From Cupriavidus sp. (GTDB lineage Bacteria; Pseudomonadota; Gammaproteobacteria; Burkholderiales; Burkholderiaceae), in the NCBI GenBank assembly GCA_031181345.1, contig JAPSLC010000028.1, positions 1 through 62,954 on the forward strand: DNA of 62,954 nt. Direction: 5' to 3'. Each line of letters opens with the position of its first letter. The first letter of the stretch is position 1. A program made the translations under genes and the position numbers. This document shows positions 52,581 through 62,295 of this stretch, piece by piece. The notes beneath the pieces are model-generated. The model saw nothing but the letters and a program-made list of their open reading frames with translations, was not told the origin of the DNA and did no database searches.

Positions 52581-53855
52581 ATGCATGCGATCGTGATCGG
52601 GGCCGGCGTGATCGGCGTGTGCTCGGCCTGGTATCTGCGCGAGGCCGGATTCGAGGTCACCGTGCTGGACCGGCGGGCCTCGCCCGCGCAGGAAACCAGC
52701 TTCGGCAATGCGGGCGTGATCGCGCCTGGCTACGTGACACCGTGGGCCGCGCCGGGGATGCCGGCCAAGGTGCTGCGCACCCTCTTCGCCAGCACCTCGC
52801 CGGTGGTGTTCCGGCCCAGCGCCGACCCCGCGATGTGGCGCTGGATCGCGCGCTGGCTGGGCGAATGCCGGCTCGAACGCTATCGCATCAACAAGCTGCG
52901 CATGCAGCGGCTGGCCTTCTACAGCCGGGCCTGCCTGCACCAGCTGCGCGACCAGCTGCAGATCGACTACGAGCAGTCGAATGGCTATCTGCAGCTGTTC
53001 CGGGGCGAGCGCGATCTCGACATGGCGCGGCCCGCGCTGGCGCTGCTGCGCGAGAACGCGGTGCCCCATCGGCTGATCGACGCCGCCGAATGCCGCCGCC
53101 TCGAGCCAGGGCTCGCTCCGGACACGGCGCTGGCTGGCGGGCTGCATCTGCCCGAGGACGAATCGGGCAATTGTCCGATGTTCACGCGCCGGCTGCGGCA
53201 GTTCGCCGAGGCAGCGGGCGTGCGCTTCCTGATGGACACCACCGTTCAGGGCATCGCGGCGCCGCGCGGCGGCGTGCTGTCCGTATCGATGCGGCGCCAG
53301 GATGGGGACTCGATCTTGCGCGCGCAGCACGTCGTGGTTGCCGCCGGCGTCGCCAGTGCCGCGCTGCTGCGCCCGCTGGGCCTGCGCGTGCCGCTCTATC
53401 CGGTCAAGGGCTATTCGGCGACGGTGCCCGTGCGCGACGCCCTGCAGGCGCCGCTGGCGGCGCTGATGGACGAGTCGTACAAGGTCGCGATCACCCGCAT
53501 GGGCAATCGCATTCGGCTGGCCGGCACCGCCGAGCTCGGCTCGCGCAAGCTCGACCTGCGCCAGGCCGCGGTGCGCACGCTGCTGAAGGTCGGACGCGAC
53601 TGGTTCCCCGGCGCGGCCAACTACGGCGAAGCGTCGCTGTGGGCCGGTGCGCGCCCGATGCTGCCGGACGGTCCGCCGCTGATCGGCGCCACCGCCGTGC
53701 CCGGCCTCTTTCTCAATCTCGGCCATGGCTCCACCGGCTGGGCGATGGCCTGCGGCTCGGGCAAGCTGCTCGCCGCGCAGGTGGCCGGCGCACAGCCGGA
53801 GATCGACCTGGAAGGCCTGACGCCGGACCGCTACGGCCTCGGCCCGCGGCGATGA
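52581..53855 (+). CDS. dadA: FAD-dependent D-amino-acid dehydrogenase (DadA-like)
   Basis: The 424-residue product has an N-terminal FAD-binding beta-alpha-beta (VIGAGVIGVCSAWYLREAG), 'SFGNAGVIAPGYVTPWAAPGMP' and the C-terminal 'GARPMLPDGPPLIGATAVPGLFLNLGHGSTGWAMACGSGKLLA' blocks of DadA. It oxidises D-amino acids to 2-oxo acids and ammonia, passing electrons to the respiratory chain at the inner membrane. It follows dctM by 5 bp, which ties it to the uptake operon: the imported solute or its product after amidase action may be a D-amino acid (inference). A true dadA role in alanine use would need dadX or a regulator nearby, and none is seen. Confidence 0.88.
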   Translation: MHAIVIGAGVIGVCSAWYLREAGFEVTVLDRRASPAQETSFGNAGVIAPGYVTPWAAPGMPAKVLRTLFASTSPVVFRPSADPAMWRWIARWLGECRLERYRINKLRMQRLAFYSRACLHQLRDQLQIDYEQSNGYLQLFRGERDLDMARPALALLRENAVPHRLIDAAECRRLEPGLAPDTALAGGLHLPEDESGNCPMFTRRLRQFAEAAGVRFLMDTTVQGIAAPRGGVLSVSMRRQDGDSILRAQHVVVAAGVASAALLRPLGLRVPLYPVKGYSATVPVRDALQAPLAALMDESYKVAITRMGNRIRLAGTAELGSRKLDLRQAAVRTLLKVGRDWFPGAANYGEASLWAGARPMLPDGPPLIGATAVPGLFLNLGHGSTGWAMACGSGKLLAAQVAGAQPEIDLEGLTPDRYGLGPRR

Positions 53856-53888
53856 GCCGCTTGCCGATGGCGCTGCGATAATGCGCCG

Positions 53889-55526
53889 ATGACGCCCTTC
53901 TCCTCTCCCGCCGCTGGGGTGACGACCACCTCCGGGACGACCGCCTCCGCGTCCGCCGACTGGCTGCGCTTCGATCCGGCGAGCACCACGTCGATCCCCT
54001 TGTTCGACAGCGCCGCGATCCGGCGGCTCGAACAGGCTGCCTACGCCAACCTGTCGCCGTTCACGCTGATGGCCCGCGCCGGTGCCGCCGCTGCCAGTTG
54101 GCTGACCGCCCACGCACCGGCGGGCCCGCTGCTGTTGCTGGCCGGCCCCGGCAACAACGGTGGCGACGCGCTGGTCGCGGCGACGTGCCTGCATCGGGCC
54201 GGGCGCGAGGTGCAAGCATGGCTGCTGGCCGACCCCGCGCGCCTGCCGGCCGACGCCGCACGCGCGTGGCAGGAGGCGAACGACGCCGGCGTGCCGCTGC
54301 AGGTGCTGGTGCCCGATGCCGCCTCGCCGCAGACCGCACCGCCCTGGCCCGCGACGGCGCCGCGTTTTGCCGCGGTGGTGGACGGCCTGCTGGGGATCGG
54401 ACGGAACCGTCCGGCCAGCGGCGCGCTGGCCGAATGGATCGCGCGCCTGCGCTCACTGGCCGACCAGGGGGTGCCGGTGTTCGCGCTCGACGTGCCGAGC
54501 GGCCTGTCGGCCGATACCGGCGCCGGTGCGCCCGCCGTGCGCGCGACACGGACCCTGACCTTCATCGCCGCCAAGCCTGGACTGCTGACGCTGGACGGCC
54601 GCGACTGCGCCGGCGAACTCGATATCGCCCCGCTCGGCCTCGACTATCCGCCGCAGGACACCGCGGCGGCCTGGGCAAATACGCCGGCCCGCTTCGCCGC
54701 GGCGCTGCCCGGCCGACGACATGCCAGCCACAAGGGCAGCTTCGGCACGCTGGCGGTGATCGGCGGCAGTATCGGCATGGTCGGCGCGCCGCTGCTGGGT
54801 GCTCGGGCCGCGCTGCATCTTGGCGCCGGGCGGGTGCATATCGGCTTCCTGGCCGACCCCGCGCCGCCCATCGATCCGGTGCATCCCGAGCTGATGCTGC
54901 ATCCGGTGGACCGGCTGCCCCTGCACGAGATGTCGGCACTGGTGGCCGGTCCCGGCATGGGCACCGGCGAAGACGCCCGCCGATGGCTCGAGATGGCGCT
55001 GCAGGCCGGTAGGCCGACCGTGCTCGATGCCGATGCGCTGAACTTGCTTGCCACCGACGCGGCATTGGCCGCGATGGCCAGGGCCGGCACCGCGCCGCGC
55101 GTGATGACGCCGCATCCGCTCGAAGCGGCGCGGCTGATGGGCTGCACCGTGGCGGAGATCCAGCGCGATCGCCTCGGCGCCGCCCGCGCGCTGGCCGCGC
55201 AATGGGAGGCGGTGGTGGTGCTTAAGGGCTCGGGCACGGTGATCGCCGGTTGGGGCGAGAACGCGCACGAGAGCGCGCTCGCCATCAATCCGACCGGCAA
55301 TGCGGGCCTGGCCACCGCCGGCACCGGTGACGTGCTGGCCGGCATGATCGGGGCGCTGCTGGCACAGGGCATGGCCGCCGAGTCCGCGGCGCTGGCGGCG
55401 GTCTGGCTGCATGGCCGGGCCGCCGATCGCCTGGTGGCGGGCGGCGAAGGCCCGGTCGGGCTGACAGCCGGCGAATTGCCCCGCGCCGCGCGGCAGGAGC
55501 TGAACATGCCGAGCGCCTGGCGATGA
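53889..55526 (+). CDS. nnrD: Bifunctional NAD(P)HX epimerase / ADP-dependent dehydratase
   Basis: This enzyme repairs hydrated NADH and NADPH. The 545-residue product has an N-terminal YjeF epimerase domain (about 36-245; 'LMARAGAAAASWL', 'LLAGPGNNGGDALVAATCL', 'ALDVPSGLSADTG') and a C-terminal ribokinase-like dehydratase domain (about 265-540; 'HKGSFGTLAVIGGS', 'LDADALNLLA', 'VMTPHPLEAARLMG', 'TPTGNAGLATAGTGDVLAGMI'-like with the catalytic Asp in GTGD). The first 35 residues are a Ser/Thr-rich extension, so a later start is possible. The stop overlaps the next gene as ATGA. Confidence 0.93.
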   Translation: MTPFSSPAAGVTTTSGTTASASADWLRFDPASTTSIPLFDSAAIRRLEQAAYANLSPFTLMARAGAAAASWLTAHAPAGPLLLLAGPGNNGGDALVAATCLHRAGREVQAWLLADPARLPADAARAWQEANDAGVPLQVLVPDAASPQTAPPWPATAPRFAAVVDGLLGIGRNRPASGALAEWIARLRSLADQGVPVFALDVPSGLSADTGAGAPAVRATRTLTFIAAKPGLLTLDGRDCAGELDIAPLGLDYPPQDTAAAWANTPARFAAALPGRRHASHKGSFGTLAVIGGSIGMVGAPLLGARAALHLGAGRVHIGFLADPAPPIDPVHPELMLHPVDRLPLHEMSALVAGPGMGTGEDARRWLEMALQAGRPTVLDADALNLLATDAALAAMARAGTAPRVMTPHPLEAARLMGCTVAEIQRDRLGAARALAAQWEAVVVLKGSGTVIAGWGENAHESALAINPTGNAGLATAGTGDVLAGMIGALLAQGMAAESAALAAVWLHGRAADRLVAGGEGPVGLTAGELPRAARQELNMPSAWR

Positions 55527-56467
55527 GCGGGGCGATCCCGGTACAGGGCGCGGCGCCGAGCCGTCGGCAACTGTGGACCGGCATCGCGCTGCTGGTGCTG
55601 GGCCAATGGATCCTGACGCTGCTCGATGCCACCGGCAAGACGCTGACCCAGCAGGGGCTGCCGATCATGGCGGTGGCGTGGGTGCGCTACGTCGGCCACG
55701 TGGTGGCGATCTTCCTGCTGCTCGGACCGACGCGCTTCCGGGCGCAGGTCCGCACCGGCCAGCCGCGGCTGCAATGGATGCGCGGCGGCCTGATGCTGGC
55801 CTCGACGCTGGTGTTCTTCTCGGTGCTGAAGCTGATGCCGTTGGCGACGGCCACCGCGCTGAACTTCTGCGCGCCGCTGTTCGTGGTCGCGCTGTCGCCG
55901 TGGCTGCTGGGCGAACGCCCGGGGCGCCACGCCCGCCTGATGCGCTGGAGCGGCGTGCTGATCGGCTTTGGCGGCATGCTGGTGGTGGTGCGCCCCGGCG
56001 GCGAGCTGACGCCGGGCGGCGTGGCGCTGGGCCTCACGTCCGCCCTGCTGTTCGCGCTGCTGCAAATGCTGACGCGGCGCATGGCGGCCCACGATGCGCC
56101 GATGACCACGCTGATCTGGAGCGGCATCACCGGCGCCGCGCTGACCACGCTGCTGGTGCCCTTCTTCTGGTTCACCGCGATGCCGACGCCGCTGCAATGC
56201 GCGCTGCTGCTGTCGGCCGGCATCACCGGTTCGCTCGGCCACTATTTTGTGATCCGCGCCTTCCAGTACGCGGACGCATCGTTCCTGAGCCCCTTCCTCT
56301 ATCTGCAGATCATCTCGGCCACCACGGTCGGCTTCCTCGCCTTCGGCCAGTTGCCCGACTGGACCACGGCGCTGGGCATCGCGGTGATCTGCGCCGGCGG
56401 CGTATGGGTCGCGGGCGGCGAATCGGCATTGCGGCTGGTGGCCAGGAACCTCGGCCGAACGCGTTGA
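55523..56467 (+). CDS. EamA/DMT-family membrane transporter
   Basis: The 314-residue product has ten predicted helices in two EamA repeats (about 15-150 and 165-300), with 'WVRYVGHVVAIFLLL', 'LMLASTLVFFSVLKLMPLATATALNFCAPLFVVALSPWLLGE' in blocks, and 'YADASFLSPFLYLQIISATTVGFLAFG'. Relatives export amino acids, nucleobases or other metabolites; the substrate cannot be told. The start overlaps the nnrD stop by 4 bp. Confidence 0.9.
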   Translation: MSGAIPVQGAAPSRRQLWTGIALLVLGQWILTLLDATGKTLTQQGLPIMAVAWVRYVGHVVAIFLLLGPTRFRAQVRTGQPRLQWMRGGLMLASTLVFFSVLKLMPLATATALNFCAPLFVVALSPWLLGERPGRHARLMRWSGVLIGFGGMLVVVRPGGELTPGGVALGLTSALLFALLQMLTRRMAAHDAPMTTLIWSGITGAALTTLLVPFFWFTAMPTPLQCALLLSAGITGSLGHYFVIRAFQYADASFLSPFLYLQIISATTVGFLAFGQLPDWTTALGIAVICAGGVWVAGGESALRLVARNLGRTR

Positions 56468-56540
56468 TTGCGGCGTTGTCTGACAGTGTTCGCCGAATGT
56501 GCACGCTATACTCGGCACGTTTTCTCCGATCGTATTCGCA

Positions 56541-58184
56541 ATGCCCACTGACCTTCCCGCCTGGCAACGTCTGCAGCAGCACTACCAAGCGATCCGCGAC
56601 CAGCGGATGCGTGACTGGTTTGCCGCGCCCGACGCCGGCGAGCGGGTCGATCGGTTCTCGCTGGAAGCGGCCGGCCTGTTCCTGGACTACTCGAAGAACC
56701 GGATCGTGCCCGAGACGATGGACCTGCTGGTCCAGCTGGCCGAAGAGGCCGGCGTGCCCGCGCGGCGCGATGCCATGTTCGCTGGCGCACATATCAATGC
56801 GACCGAGGATCGGGCCGCGCTGCATATGGCGCTGCGCGCGGCCCCGGACGCTCCCTTCCAGGTCGATGGCAAGCCGGTGATGCCGGCCGTGCACGATGTG
56901 CTGGCGCGCATGCAGGACTTCTCGCAGCGTGTGCGCAGCGGCGAATGGAAAGGCCATAGCGGCAAGACCATCACGGACGTGGTGAACCTGGGCATCGGCG
57001 GCTCGGATCTCGGGCCGCGCATGGTGTGCCGCGCGCTCGCTCACCTTGCCGGCGATGGTGGGGCGGCGTCGGGGCCGCGCGTGCATTTCGTCTCGAACGT
57101 GGACGGCACCGAACTGGCCGAGACGCTGGCGCGGCTCGATCCCGAACGCACGCTGGTGATCGTCTGCTCGAAGACCTTCACCACGCTCGAGACGATGGCG
57201 AATGCGAACAGCACGCGCCAATGGTTTGTCGAGCGCGGCGTACCGGAGAGCGGACTGGCGCGCCACTTCGTCGCGGTGTCGACCAACCTCGAGGCCGTGC
57301 GCGCCTTCGGCATCGATCCGGCCAATATGTTCGAGTTCTGGGACTGGATCGGCGGGCGCTTTTCGCTGTGGTCCTCGGTAGGGCTGTCGATCACGCTGGC
57401 GCTGGGCTTCGAGGCCTTCGCCGAATTGCTGGCCGGCGGCCGCGAGATGGACGCGCACTTCCGCACCGCGCCGCTGGCGCGCAACATGCCGGTGGTGCTC
57501 GGCCTGCTGGGGGTCTGGTACCGCAATGTGTTCGGCCTGCCGACCAGCTGCATGGCGCCGTACTCGACCTCGCTGGAACTGTTCCCGGCCTTCCTGCAGC
57601 AGCTCGAGATGGAGAGCAACGGCAAGTCGGTGCAGCGCGACGGGCAACCGGTGCGCGTGGACACGTCGCCCGTCGTCTGGGGTACGGCCGGCACCAATGG
57701 CCAGCACGCCTATTTCCAGCTGATCCACCAGGGCTCGCAGATCGTGCCCGTCGACTTCGTCGCGCCGCTGTCCGCGCCGCGCACGCTGCCGGGCCATCAT
57801 GCCAAGCTGCTCGCCAATTGCTTCGCGCAGGCCGAGGCGCTGATGCGTGGACGGACCGAGGACGAACTGCGCGCGGCCGGCATCGTCGAGCCCGAGCGCA
57901 TCGCGCATATGCGTTTCGAGGGCAATCGCCCCAGCAATATGCTGCTGATCGAAGGCATCACGCCGCGCGCGCTGGGCGCGCTGATCGCGCTGTACGAGCA
58001 CCGCACCTTCGTGATGGGCGCGATCTGGAATATCAACTCGTTCGACCAGTGGGGCGTCGAACTGGGCAAGCTGCTGGCGCGGCCAATCGAGGCGGAGCTG
58101 AACGGGCGCGCCGAAGGTCCGCACGATCCGTCCACCAGTGGGCTGATCGCGCGCGCCAGAAGCGCGCTCGCCCGGGCAGGCTGA
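56541..58184 (+). CDS. pgi: Glucose-6-phosphate isomerase
   Basis: Pgi interconverts glucose 6-phosphate and fructose 6-phosphate. The 547-residue product has the family length and motifs: '[13 protein letters not shown]', '[11 protein letters not shown]' (signature region near residue 275), '[18 protein letters not shown]' with the active His, and '[14 protein letters not shown]' with the catalytic Lys. The ATG at 56541 fits the family; the longer frame from 56499 overlaps a TATACT box (56507-56512), which may be the -10 element of a pgi promoter, though no clear -35 box stands at a good distance. Convergent with the ABC ATPase gene, 27 bp apart. Confidence 0.97.
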   Translation: MPTDLPAWQRLQQHYQAIRDQRMRDWFAAPDAGERVDRFSLEAAGLFLDYSKNRIVPETMDLLVQLAEEAGVPARRDAMFAGAHINATEDRAALHMALRAAPDAPFQVDGKPVMPAVHDVLARMQDFSQRVRSGEWKGHSGKTITDVVNLGIGGSDLGPRMVCRALAHLAGDGGAASGPRVHFVSNVDGTELAETLARLDPERTLVIVCSKTFTTLETMANANSTRQWFVERGVPESGLARHFVAVSTNLEAVRAFGIDPANMFEFWDWIGGRFSLWSSVGLSITLALGFEAFAELLAGGREMDAHFRTAPLARNMPVVLGLLGVWYRNVFGLPTSCMAPYSTSLELFPAFLQQLEMESNGKSVQRDGQPVRVDTSPVVWGTAGTNGQHAYFQLIHQGSQIVPVDFVAPLSAPRTLPGHHAKLLANCFAQAEALMRGRTEDELRAAGIVEPERIAHMRFEGNRPSNMLLIEGITPRALGALIALYEHRTFVMGAIWNINSFDQWGVELGKLLARPIEAELNGRAEGPHDPSTSGLIARARSALARAG

Positions 58185-58211
58185 GGGCCAAGGCCGGCCG
58201 GGGCCGCGTTC

Positions 58212-58910
58212 TCAGACCTCGGCGCCCATCCACTCGTCGCTGGCGACCTTCCCTGCCTCGATGGTGAGAATGCGCCCGCAGCGCGCCGCCACCGAGCGGT
58301 CATGCGTGACCAGCACCAGCGTCGAGCCGGCGTCGCGATTCAGTTCGAACATCAGCGCGATCACCGCCTCGCCGGTGGCGGTATCGAGACTGCCGGTCGG
58401 CTCGTCGGCGAACAGGATATCGGGCCGCGTGACGAAGGCCCGCGCCAGTGCCACGCGCTGCTGCTCGCCGCCCGACAGCGTGCGCGGATAGTGCGACAGG
58501 CGCGCCCCCAGGCCGACCCGTTCCAGCATGGCCTTGGCGCGCTCGCGTACGCCTTCGGTCTCGCCGCGCAGCTCCAGTGGCAGCATCACGTTCTCCAGCG
58601 CGGTCAGATGGCCCACCAGCTGGAACGACTGGAACACGAAGCCGACGTGCCGGCCGCGCAGCGCCGCGCGCTGGTCCTCGTCGAGCGCGAACAGATCGTG
58701 GCCATGCAGCGACACGGTGCCGCGGCTGGGAAGATCGAGGCCCGCCATCAACCCCAGCAGCGTCGATTTGCCCGAACCCGAGGCGCCGACGATGGCCAGC
58801 GTTTCGCCGGGCGTGACGGAAAAGGACACGTCGTGCAGAATCGTCAGCGAACCGGTCGCGTCCGCCACGGTCTTTCCCAAGGATTCGACAGCAAGAATGG
58901 ATGAGGACAT
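58212..58910 (-). CDS. ABC transporter ATPase (YbbA/LolD type)
   Basis: The 232-residue ATPase has Walker [11 protein letters not shown]-loop '[24 protein letters not shown]', signature LSGGEQQR, Walker [13 protein letters not shown] and H-loop 'LVTHDRS', all intact. It belongs to the MacB/LolD/YbbA class, which works with FtsX-like permeases. In E. coli, ybbA is divergent from tesA and is followed by the permease ybbP; here no permease gene follows, since pgi converges directly. So its membrane partner is encoded elsewhere or lost. Its start codon (58910) overlaps that of the divergent esterase gene. Confidence 0.92.
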   Translation of the reverse strand: MSSSILAVESLGKTVADATGSLTILHDVSFSVTPGETLAIVGASGSGKSTLLGLMAGLDLPSRGTVSLHGHDLFALDEDQRAALRGRHVGFVFQSFQLVGHLTALENVMLPLELRGETEGVRERAKAMLERVGLGARLSHYPRTLSGGEQQRVALARAFVTRPDILFADEPTGSLDTATGEAVIALMFELNRDAGSTLVLVTHDRSVAARCGRILTIEAGKVASDEWMGAEV

Positions 58911-59616
58911 GAGCAAGGGTTTCCGGAACGGTTTCTGGCGGGACATCGGTGGACGCTGGCGCGCCCTGGTGCTGGGCGGGCTGCTGGCGCTGGCAGCGAT
59001 GCCTGCGCTGGCGCAACGCGCGCCCACCATCCTGGTGCTTGGCGACAGCCTGTCGGCGGAATACGGCATCGCGCGCGGCGCAGGATGGGTCAAGTTATTG
59101 GAAGACCGCCTGCGCGCGGAGAGGTTCGATTATAGCGTCGTCAATGCAAGCATCAGCGGCGAGACCACGGTGGGCGGCAAGACCCGCCTGCCCGATCTGC
59201 TGGCCCGCCATCGGCCCGCCGTCGTGGTGGTCGAACTCGGCGCCAACGACGCGTTGCGCGGCCTGCCGCTGCAGAGTACCGAGGCCAATCTGCGCCAGAT
59301 CGTCACCAGCGCGAAGGCCGCCAAGGCCAGCGTGCTGCTGATCGGCATGCGGATTCCGCCCAACTACGGGCCCGACTACACCGAGCGCTTCTTCGCGCTG
59401 TATCCGAAACTGGCCAAGGAATATCAGCTGCCGCTGGTGCCCTTCCTGCTCGACAAGGTGGTGACGCGGCCCGACTGGTTCCAGGACGACCGCATCCATC
59501 CGACCGCGCAGGCCCAGCCGGCGCTGCTGGACACCGTATGGCCGCAACTGGAGCCGCTGCTCAAGCGGCAGCGGCGCAGCGCGGAGGAAGGCAAGGCGCA
59601 GCAACGGCGCGGTTGA
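58909..59616 (+). CDS. tesA: SGNH/GDSL hydrolase, TesA-type thioesterase/arylesterase
   Basis: The 235-residue product has a signal peptide (ALVLGGLLALAAMPALAQ, cleavage near residue 31), so it is periplasmic. SGNH motifs are complete: 'LVLGDSLSAEYG' (nucleophile Ser), the Gly in 'ISGETT', 'ELGANDALRG' (Asn) and 'DDRIHPTAQAQ' (Asp-His). TesA hydrolyses acyl thioesters and other esters. Start is either ATG 58909 (used) or ATG 58897; ribosome binding sites are weak for both. It is head to head with the ABC ATPase gene, with start codons overlapping by two bases. Confidence 0.92.
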   Translation: MSKGFRNGFWRDIGGRWRALVLGGLLALAAMPALAQRAPTILVLGDSLSAEYGIARGAGWVKLLEDRLRAERFDYSVVNASISGETTVGGKTRLPDLLARHRPAVVVVELGANDALRGLPLQSTEANLRQIVTSAKAAKASVLLIGMRIPPNYGPDYTERFFALYPKLAKEYQLPLVPFLLDKVVTRPDWFQDDRIHPTAQAQPALLDTVWPQLEPLLKRQRRSAEEGKAQQRRG

Positions 59617-59650
59617 ACGGCGGCCCGGCGGCACTGGCCACCGGCGCATG

Positions 59651-59672
59651 AAAAAGGGGCCCTGCGGGCCCC
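59651..59672 (-). terminator. Terminator between tesA and ppiD
   Basis: A 7-bp perfect stem (ggggccc / gggcccc, loop of 3) is followed on the - strand by five T (59655-59651), ending ppiD transcription. On the + strand it is followed by ttctcc, so it may also slow transcripts from tesA. Confidence 0.85.
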
Positions 59673-59722
59673 TTCTCCATGGCTGCGGCCCGGCCCTGTA
59701 CGGGCGGCCGCGTCCGTCGCGA

Positions 59723-61657
59723 TCAGCCTGCCGGCTGCGATTCCGCCGGCGCCGCGGGCTTGAGGACTTCGACTTCCGACCGCGCCTTCAGACTCTCGAA
59801 GAACGCTTCCAGTTCGCTCTGGCCTGCCAGTTGCGACAGTTGCTGGGCCTCGGCCTGGCGCTGCGCGGGATTGGCCTGCGCCGGCTGCGAAACCTTGGCG
59901 ATGCGATAGATGGCATAGCCCTGCGCGCCAAGATCGACGCCGACCATCGCCGGCAGCTTGGATGCATCGGCACGCATCACCGCCTCGACCGCCTTCGGTG
60001 CGAGGCCGGCCGGTTGCTGCCGCGATACCGTGACCGCGGCGCCGAAACCGTCGGCGGAACCGCCCTGCTTGAGCTTGGCCAGCTGCGCTTCGCCATCCTT
60101 GCGCGCCAGCTCGGCGGCCTGCTCGGCAACGTACCGGGCGCGGACCTGGTCGCGCACCGCGTCGAACGGCTGCACCGATGCCGGCCGATACTCGACCACA
60201 CGGCCGGCCACCAGGGTTTCCGGACCAACCTGGATCGCTTCGGTATTGCGCTTGTTCTTGAGCGCGTCGTCGCTGAACAGCGCGGTCAGCACCTTCTCGT
60301 TGTTCAGCGGATTGTTCGCGCCCAGCGCGGGGTTCGGCGCGCGCGTCACGTTGTCGGCGGTCTGGATCGTCAGCTTGAACTTGTCCGCGGCCGGCTTCAG
60401 GCTGTCGGCCTGCTCATAGACGGTATTGCCGAAGGCATCGGCCTGCTCGGTGAACTGCTTGGCCGCGAGCTGCTTGCGCAGTTCGGCTTCGAGCTCGGTC
60501 TTGACCTCCTCCAGCGGACGCGTCTGCGACGGCTTGATCTCGGTCACCTTGATGATGTGATAGCCGTAGTCGGTCTCGACCACATCGCTGAGCTGGTTCG
60601 GCTGCAGCGCGTACATCGCATCCTCGAACGGCTTGACCAGCGCGCCACGACCCATGAAGCCCAGGTCACCGCCCTTCTCTGCGGAACCCGGATCCTGCGA
60701 CTGCTTGCGCGCGACATCGGCGAAGGTCTCCGGATGCTTGCGCAGCGCTTCCACCAGCTTGGTCGCCTTGTCCTTGGCGGCCTGGCGCTCGGCCGCAGGC
60801 GCGTCCTTCGGCGCCGCGATCAGGATATGGCTGGCGCGGCGCTGCTCGTCGGTACGGAAACGCGCGATATTGCTGTCGTAGTAGGACTTGAGCTGCTCGG
60901 GCGTGATGCTGATGCCGGCGGCCATCGCATCGGCAGACAGCACCAGGTATTCGACCTTGGCCTGCTCGGGCACGCTGAAGGCCTGGCGATGCTTGTCGTA
61001 GTACGCCTTCAGGGCTGCCTCGTCGGCCGACACCTTGGCGGCGTAGTCGGCGGCCTTCAGCAGCAGCGGCTGGACCTCGCGCTGCTGGTCGCGCACGGCG
61101 ATCAGGCGGTCGAGCAGCGACTTCGGCATGAAGGCCGTCGCGCCGATCGACTGGCCGAGCTGCTGCGTCGCCAGGTCGAAGCGCATGCGTGCGTCGAACT
61201 GTTCGGGCGTCATGCCCTGCGAGGCAAGCAGTTCGAGGTAGGCCTTGTCCTCGACCGTGCCGTCCGCCTTCTTCGGCAGCTGCGCGATCGCGGGGATGGC
61301 GACGATGGCCTCGTACAGGCGCTCGTTCGATACGGTCAGATGCTCGCGATTGACTTCGTCGGCGACCACGCGCTGCAGGATCAACTGGTCGAGCACGGCC
61401 TTGCGCGCTTCGGGCCCTTCGAACTGGCGCGGGTCATAGGCGGCGCCCAGCACCTGACGCATCCGCTCCGACTGCTCGCGCAGCACGTTATCGACTTCCT
61501 GTTGGGTGATGGCGCGGCCACCGACCTTGGCGGCGTCGTGCGAGCTGTCCATGAAGCGCGAATAGCTCTCCACGCCGAAGAACACGAACGACGGAAACAC
61601 CAGCACCAGCAGCAGCAAAAGCATCAGGCGCCGGTTGTTGCGAACGAAATCAAGCAT
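59723..61657 (-). CDS. ppiD: Periplasmic chaperone / peptidyl-prolyl isomerase PpiD (SurA-like)
   Basis: PpiD is a membrane-anchored periplasmic folding helper near the Sec translocon. The 644-residue product starts MLDFVRNNRRLMLLLLLVLV, a cytoplasmic start with one transmembrane anchor (about 11-30), followed by a SurA-like N-terminal chaperone domain ('GGRAITQQEVDNVLREQ', 'ILQRVVADEVNREHL'), a parvulin domain (about 268-365; 'RASHILIAAPKDAP', 'GGDLGFMGRGALVKPFEDAMYAL', 'YGYHIIKVTEI') and a long C-terminal domain. Length fits the family. It lies downstream of two tRNA genes and lon on the same strand, a neighbourhood usual in this group. Confidence 0.95.
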   Translation of the reverse strand: MLDFVRNNRRLMLLLLLVLVFPSFVFFGVESYSRFMDSSHDAAKVGGRAITQQEVDNVLREQSERMRQVLGAAYDPRQFEGPEARKAVLDQLILQRVVADEVNREHLTVSNERLYEAIVAIPAIAQLPKKADGTVEDKAYLELLASQGMTPEQFDARMRFDLATQQLGQSIGATAFMPKSLLDRLIAVRDQQREVQPLLLKAADYAAKVSADEAALKAYYDKHRQAFSVPEQAKVEYLVLSADAMAAGISITPEQLKSYYDSNIARFRTDEQRRASHILIAAPKDAPAAERQAAKDKATKLVEALRKHPETFADVARKQSQDPGSAEKGGDLGFMGRGALVKPFEDAMYALQPNQLSDVVETDYGYHIIKVTEIKPSQTRPLEEVKTELEAELRKQLAAKQFTEQADAFGNTVYEQADSLKPAADKFKLTIQTADNVTRAPNPALGANNPLNNEKVLTALFSDDALKNKRNTEAIQVGPETLVAGRVVEYRPASVQPFDAVRDQVRARYVAEQAAELARKDGEAQLAKLKQGGSADGFGAAVTVSRQQPAGLAPKAVEAVMRADASKLPAMVGVDLGAQGYAIYRIAKVSQPAQANPAQRQAEAQQLSQLAGQSELEAFFESLKARSEVEVLKPAAPAESQPAG

Positions 61658-61842
61658 GCTGACTCGGGATCAAGTTGGGACGGAGGTCAAACTCCGCGAT
61701 TCTAGCAGGCTGCGCAGGGCCGACCGCTGGATGTGGCGTCGACGGCCGCTGCAGGCGGGGCTACAAAACGGGGCTACAAATGAAAACAGCCGCATGGAGG
61801 CGGCTGATTCGGCCGGCCACCTGGCGGTGCCCGGATGCAATG

Positions 61843-61919
61843 TGGCGGAGTGGACGGGACTCGAACCCGCGACCCCCGGCGTGACAGGCCGGTATTCTAA
61901 CCGACTGAACTACCACTCC
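61843..61919 (-). tRNA. tRNA-Asp (anticodon GTC)
   Basis: The 77-nt gene folds as a cloverleaf: acceptor GGAGTGG pairs with CCACTCC, the D-arm has AGTTCAGTCGGTTAGA, the anticodon loop reads CTGTCAC with GTC, the T-arm has GGTTCGAGTC, and CCA is encoded. Probably cotranscribed with the upstream tRNA-Val. Confidence 0.96.
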
Positions 61920-61988
61920 GACGTCGGTCTCGCTGCCGGCGACACGGCCTGATGACACGGTGGCATGGCGATCGGGCCATCGAGTGAG

Positions 61989-62064
61989 TGGTGGGTGCTG
62001 AGGGGATCGAACCCCCGACCTACGCCTTGTAAGGGCGCCGCTCTACCAGCTGAGCTAAGCACCC
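61989..62064 (-). tRNA. tRNA-Val (anticodon TAC)
   Basis: The 76-nt gene folds as a cloverleaf: acceptor GGGTGCT pairs with AGCACCC, D-arm TAGCTCAGCTGGTAGAGC, anticodon loop CTTACAA with TAC, T-arm GGTTCGATCC, discriminator A and encoded CCA. It is 69 bp upstream of tRNA-Asp. Confidence 0.97.
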
Positions 62065-62172
62065 GCTCGATGTTGCCGCGATGCTGCCACGATGTGGCCG
62101 CAATGCCGCCAATCAGGCTGTATCGCCGCGCACGTATCAGCCATCGACTGCCGTTTGCGCTGCGAGGCCGCA

Positions 62173-62202
62173 AGTGTAATACAGCGGGTTTGGCTTTGCC
62201 AA
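62173..62202 (-). promoter_or_regulatory. Candidate promoter of the tRNA-Val/tRNA-Asp unit
   Basis: On the - strand TTGGCA (62202-62197) and TACACT (62178-62173) are 18 bp apart, about 110 nt before tRNA-Val and after the lon terminator. It fits a sigma70 promoter for the tRNA pair and perhaps ppiD. Confidence 0.5.
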
Positions 62203-62223
62203 GCCGAACACCGCGCGGCGCGC

Positions 62224-62252
62224 AAAAAAAAACCGCAGGGCGAACCCTGCGG
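62224..62252 (-). terminator. Rho-independent terminator of lon
   Basis: On the - strand an 8-bp perfect stem (ccgcaggg / ccctgcgg, loop of 4, 62252-62233) is followed by nine T (62232-62224). It stands 43 bp after the lon stop codon. Confidence 0.95.
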
Positions 62253-62295
62253 TCTTGCGGTGCCGGCGGGCGGGATCGCCCACCTTCACGCCCGA

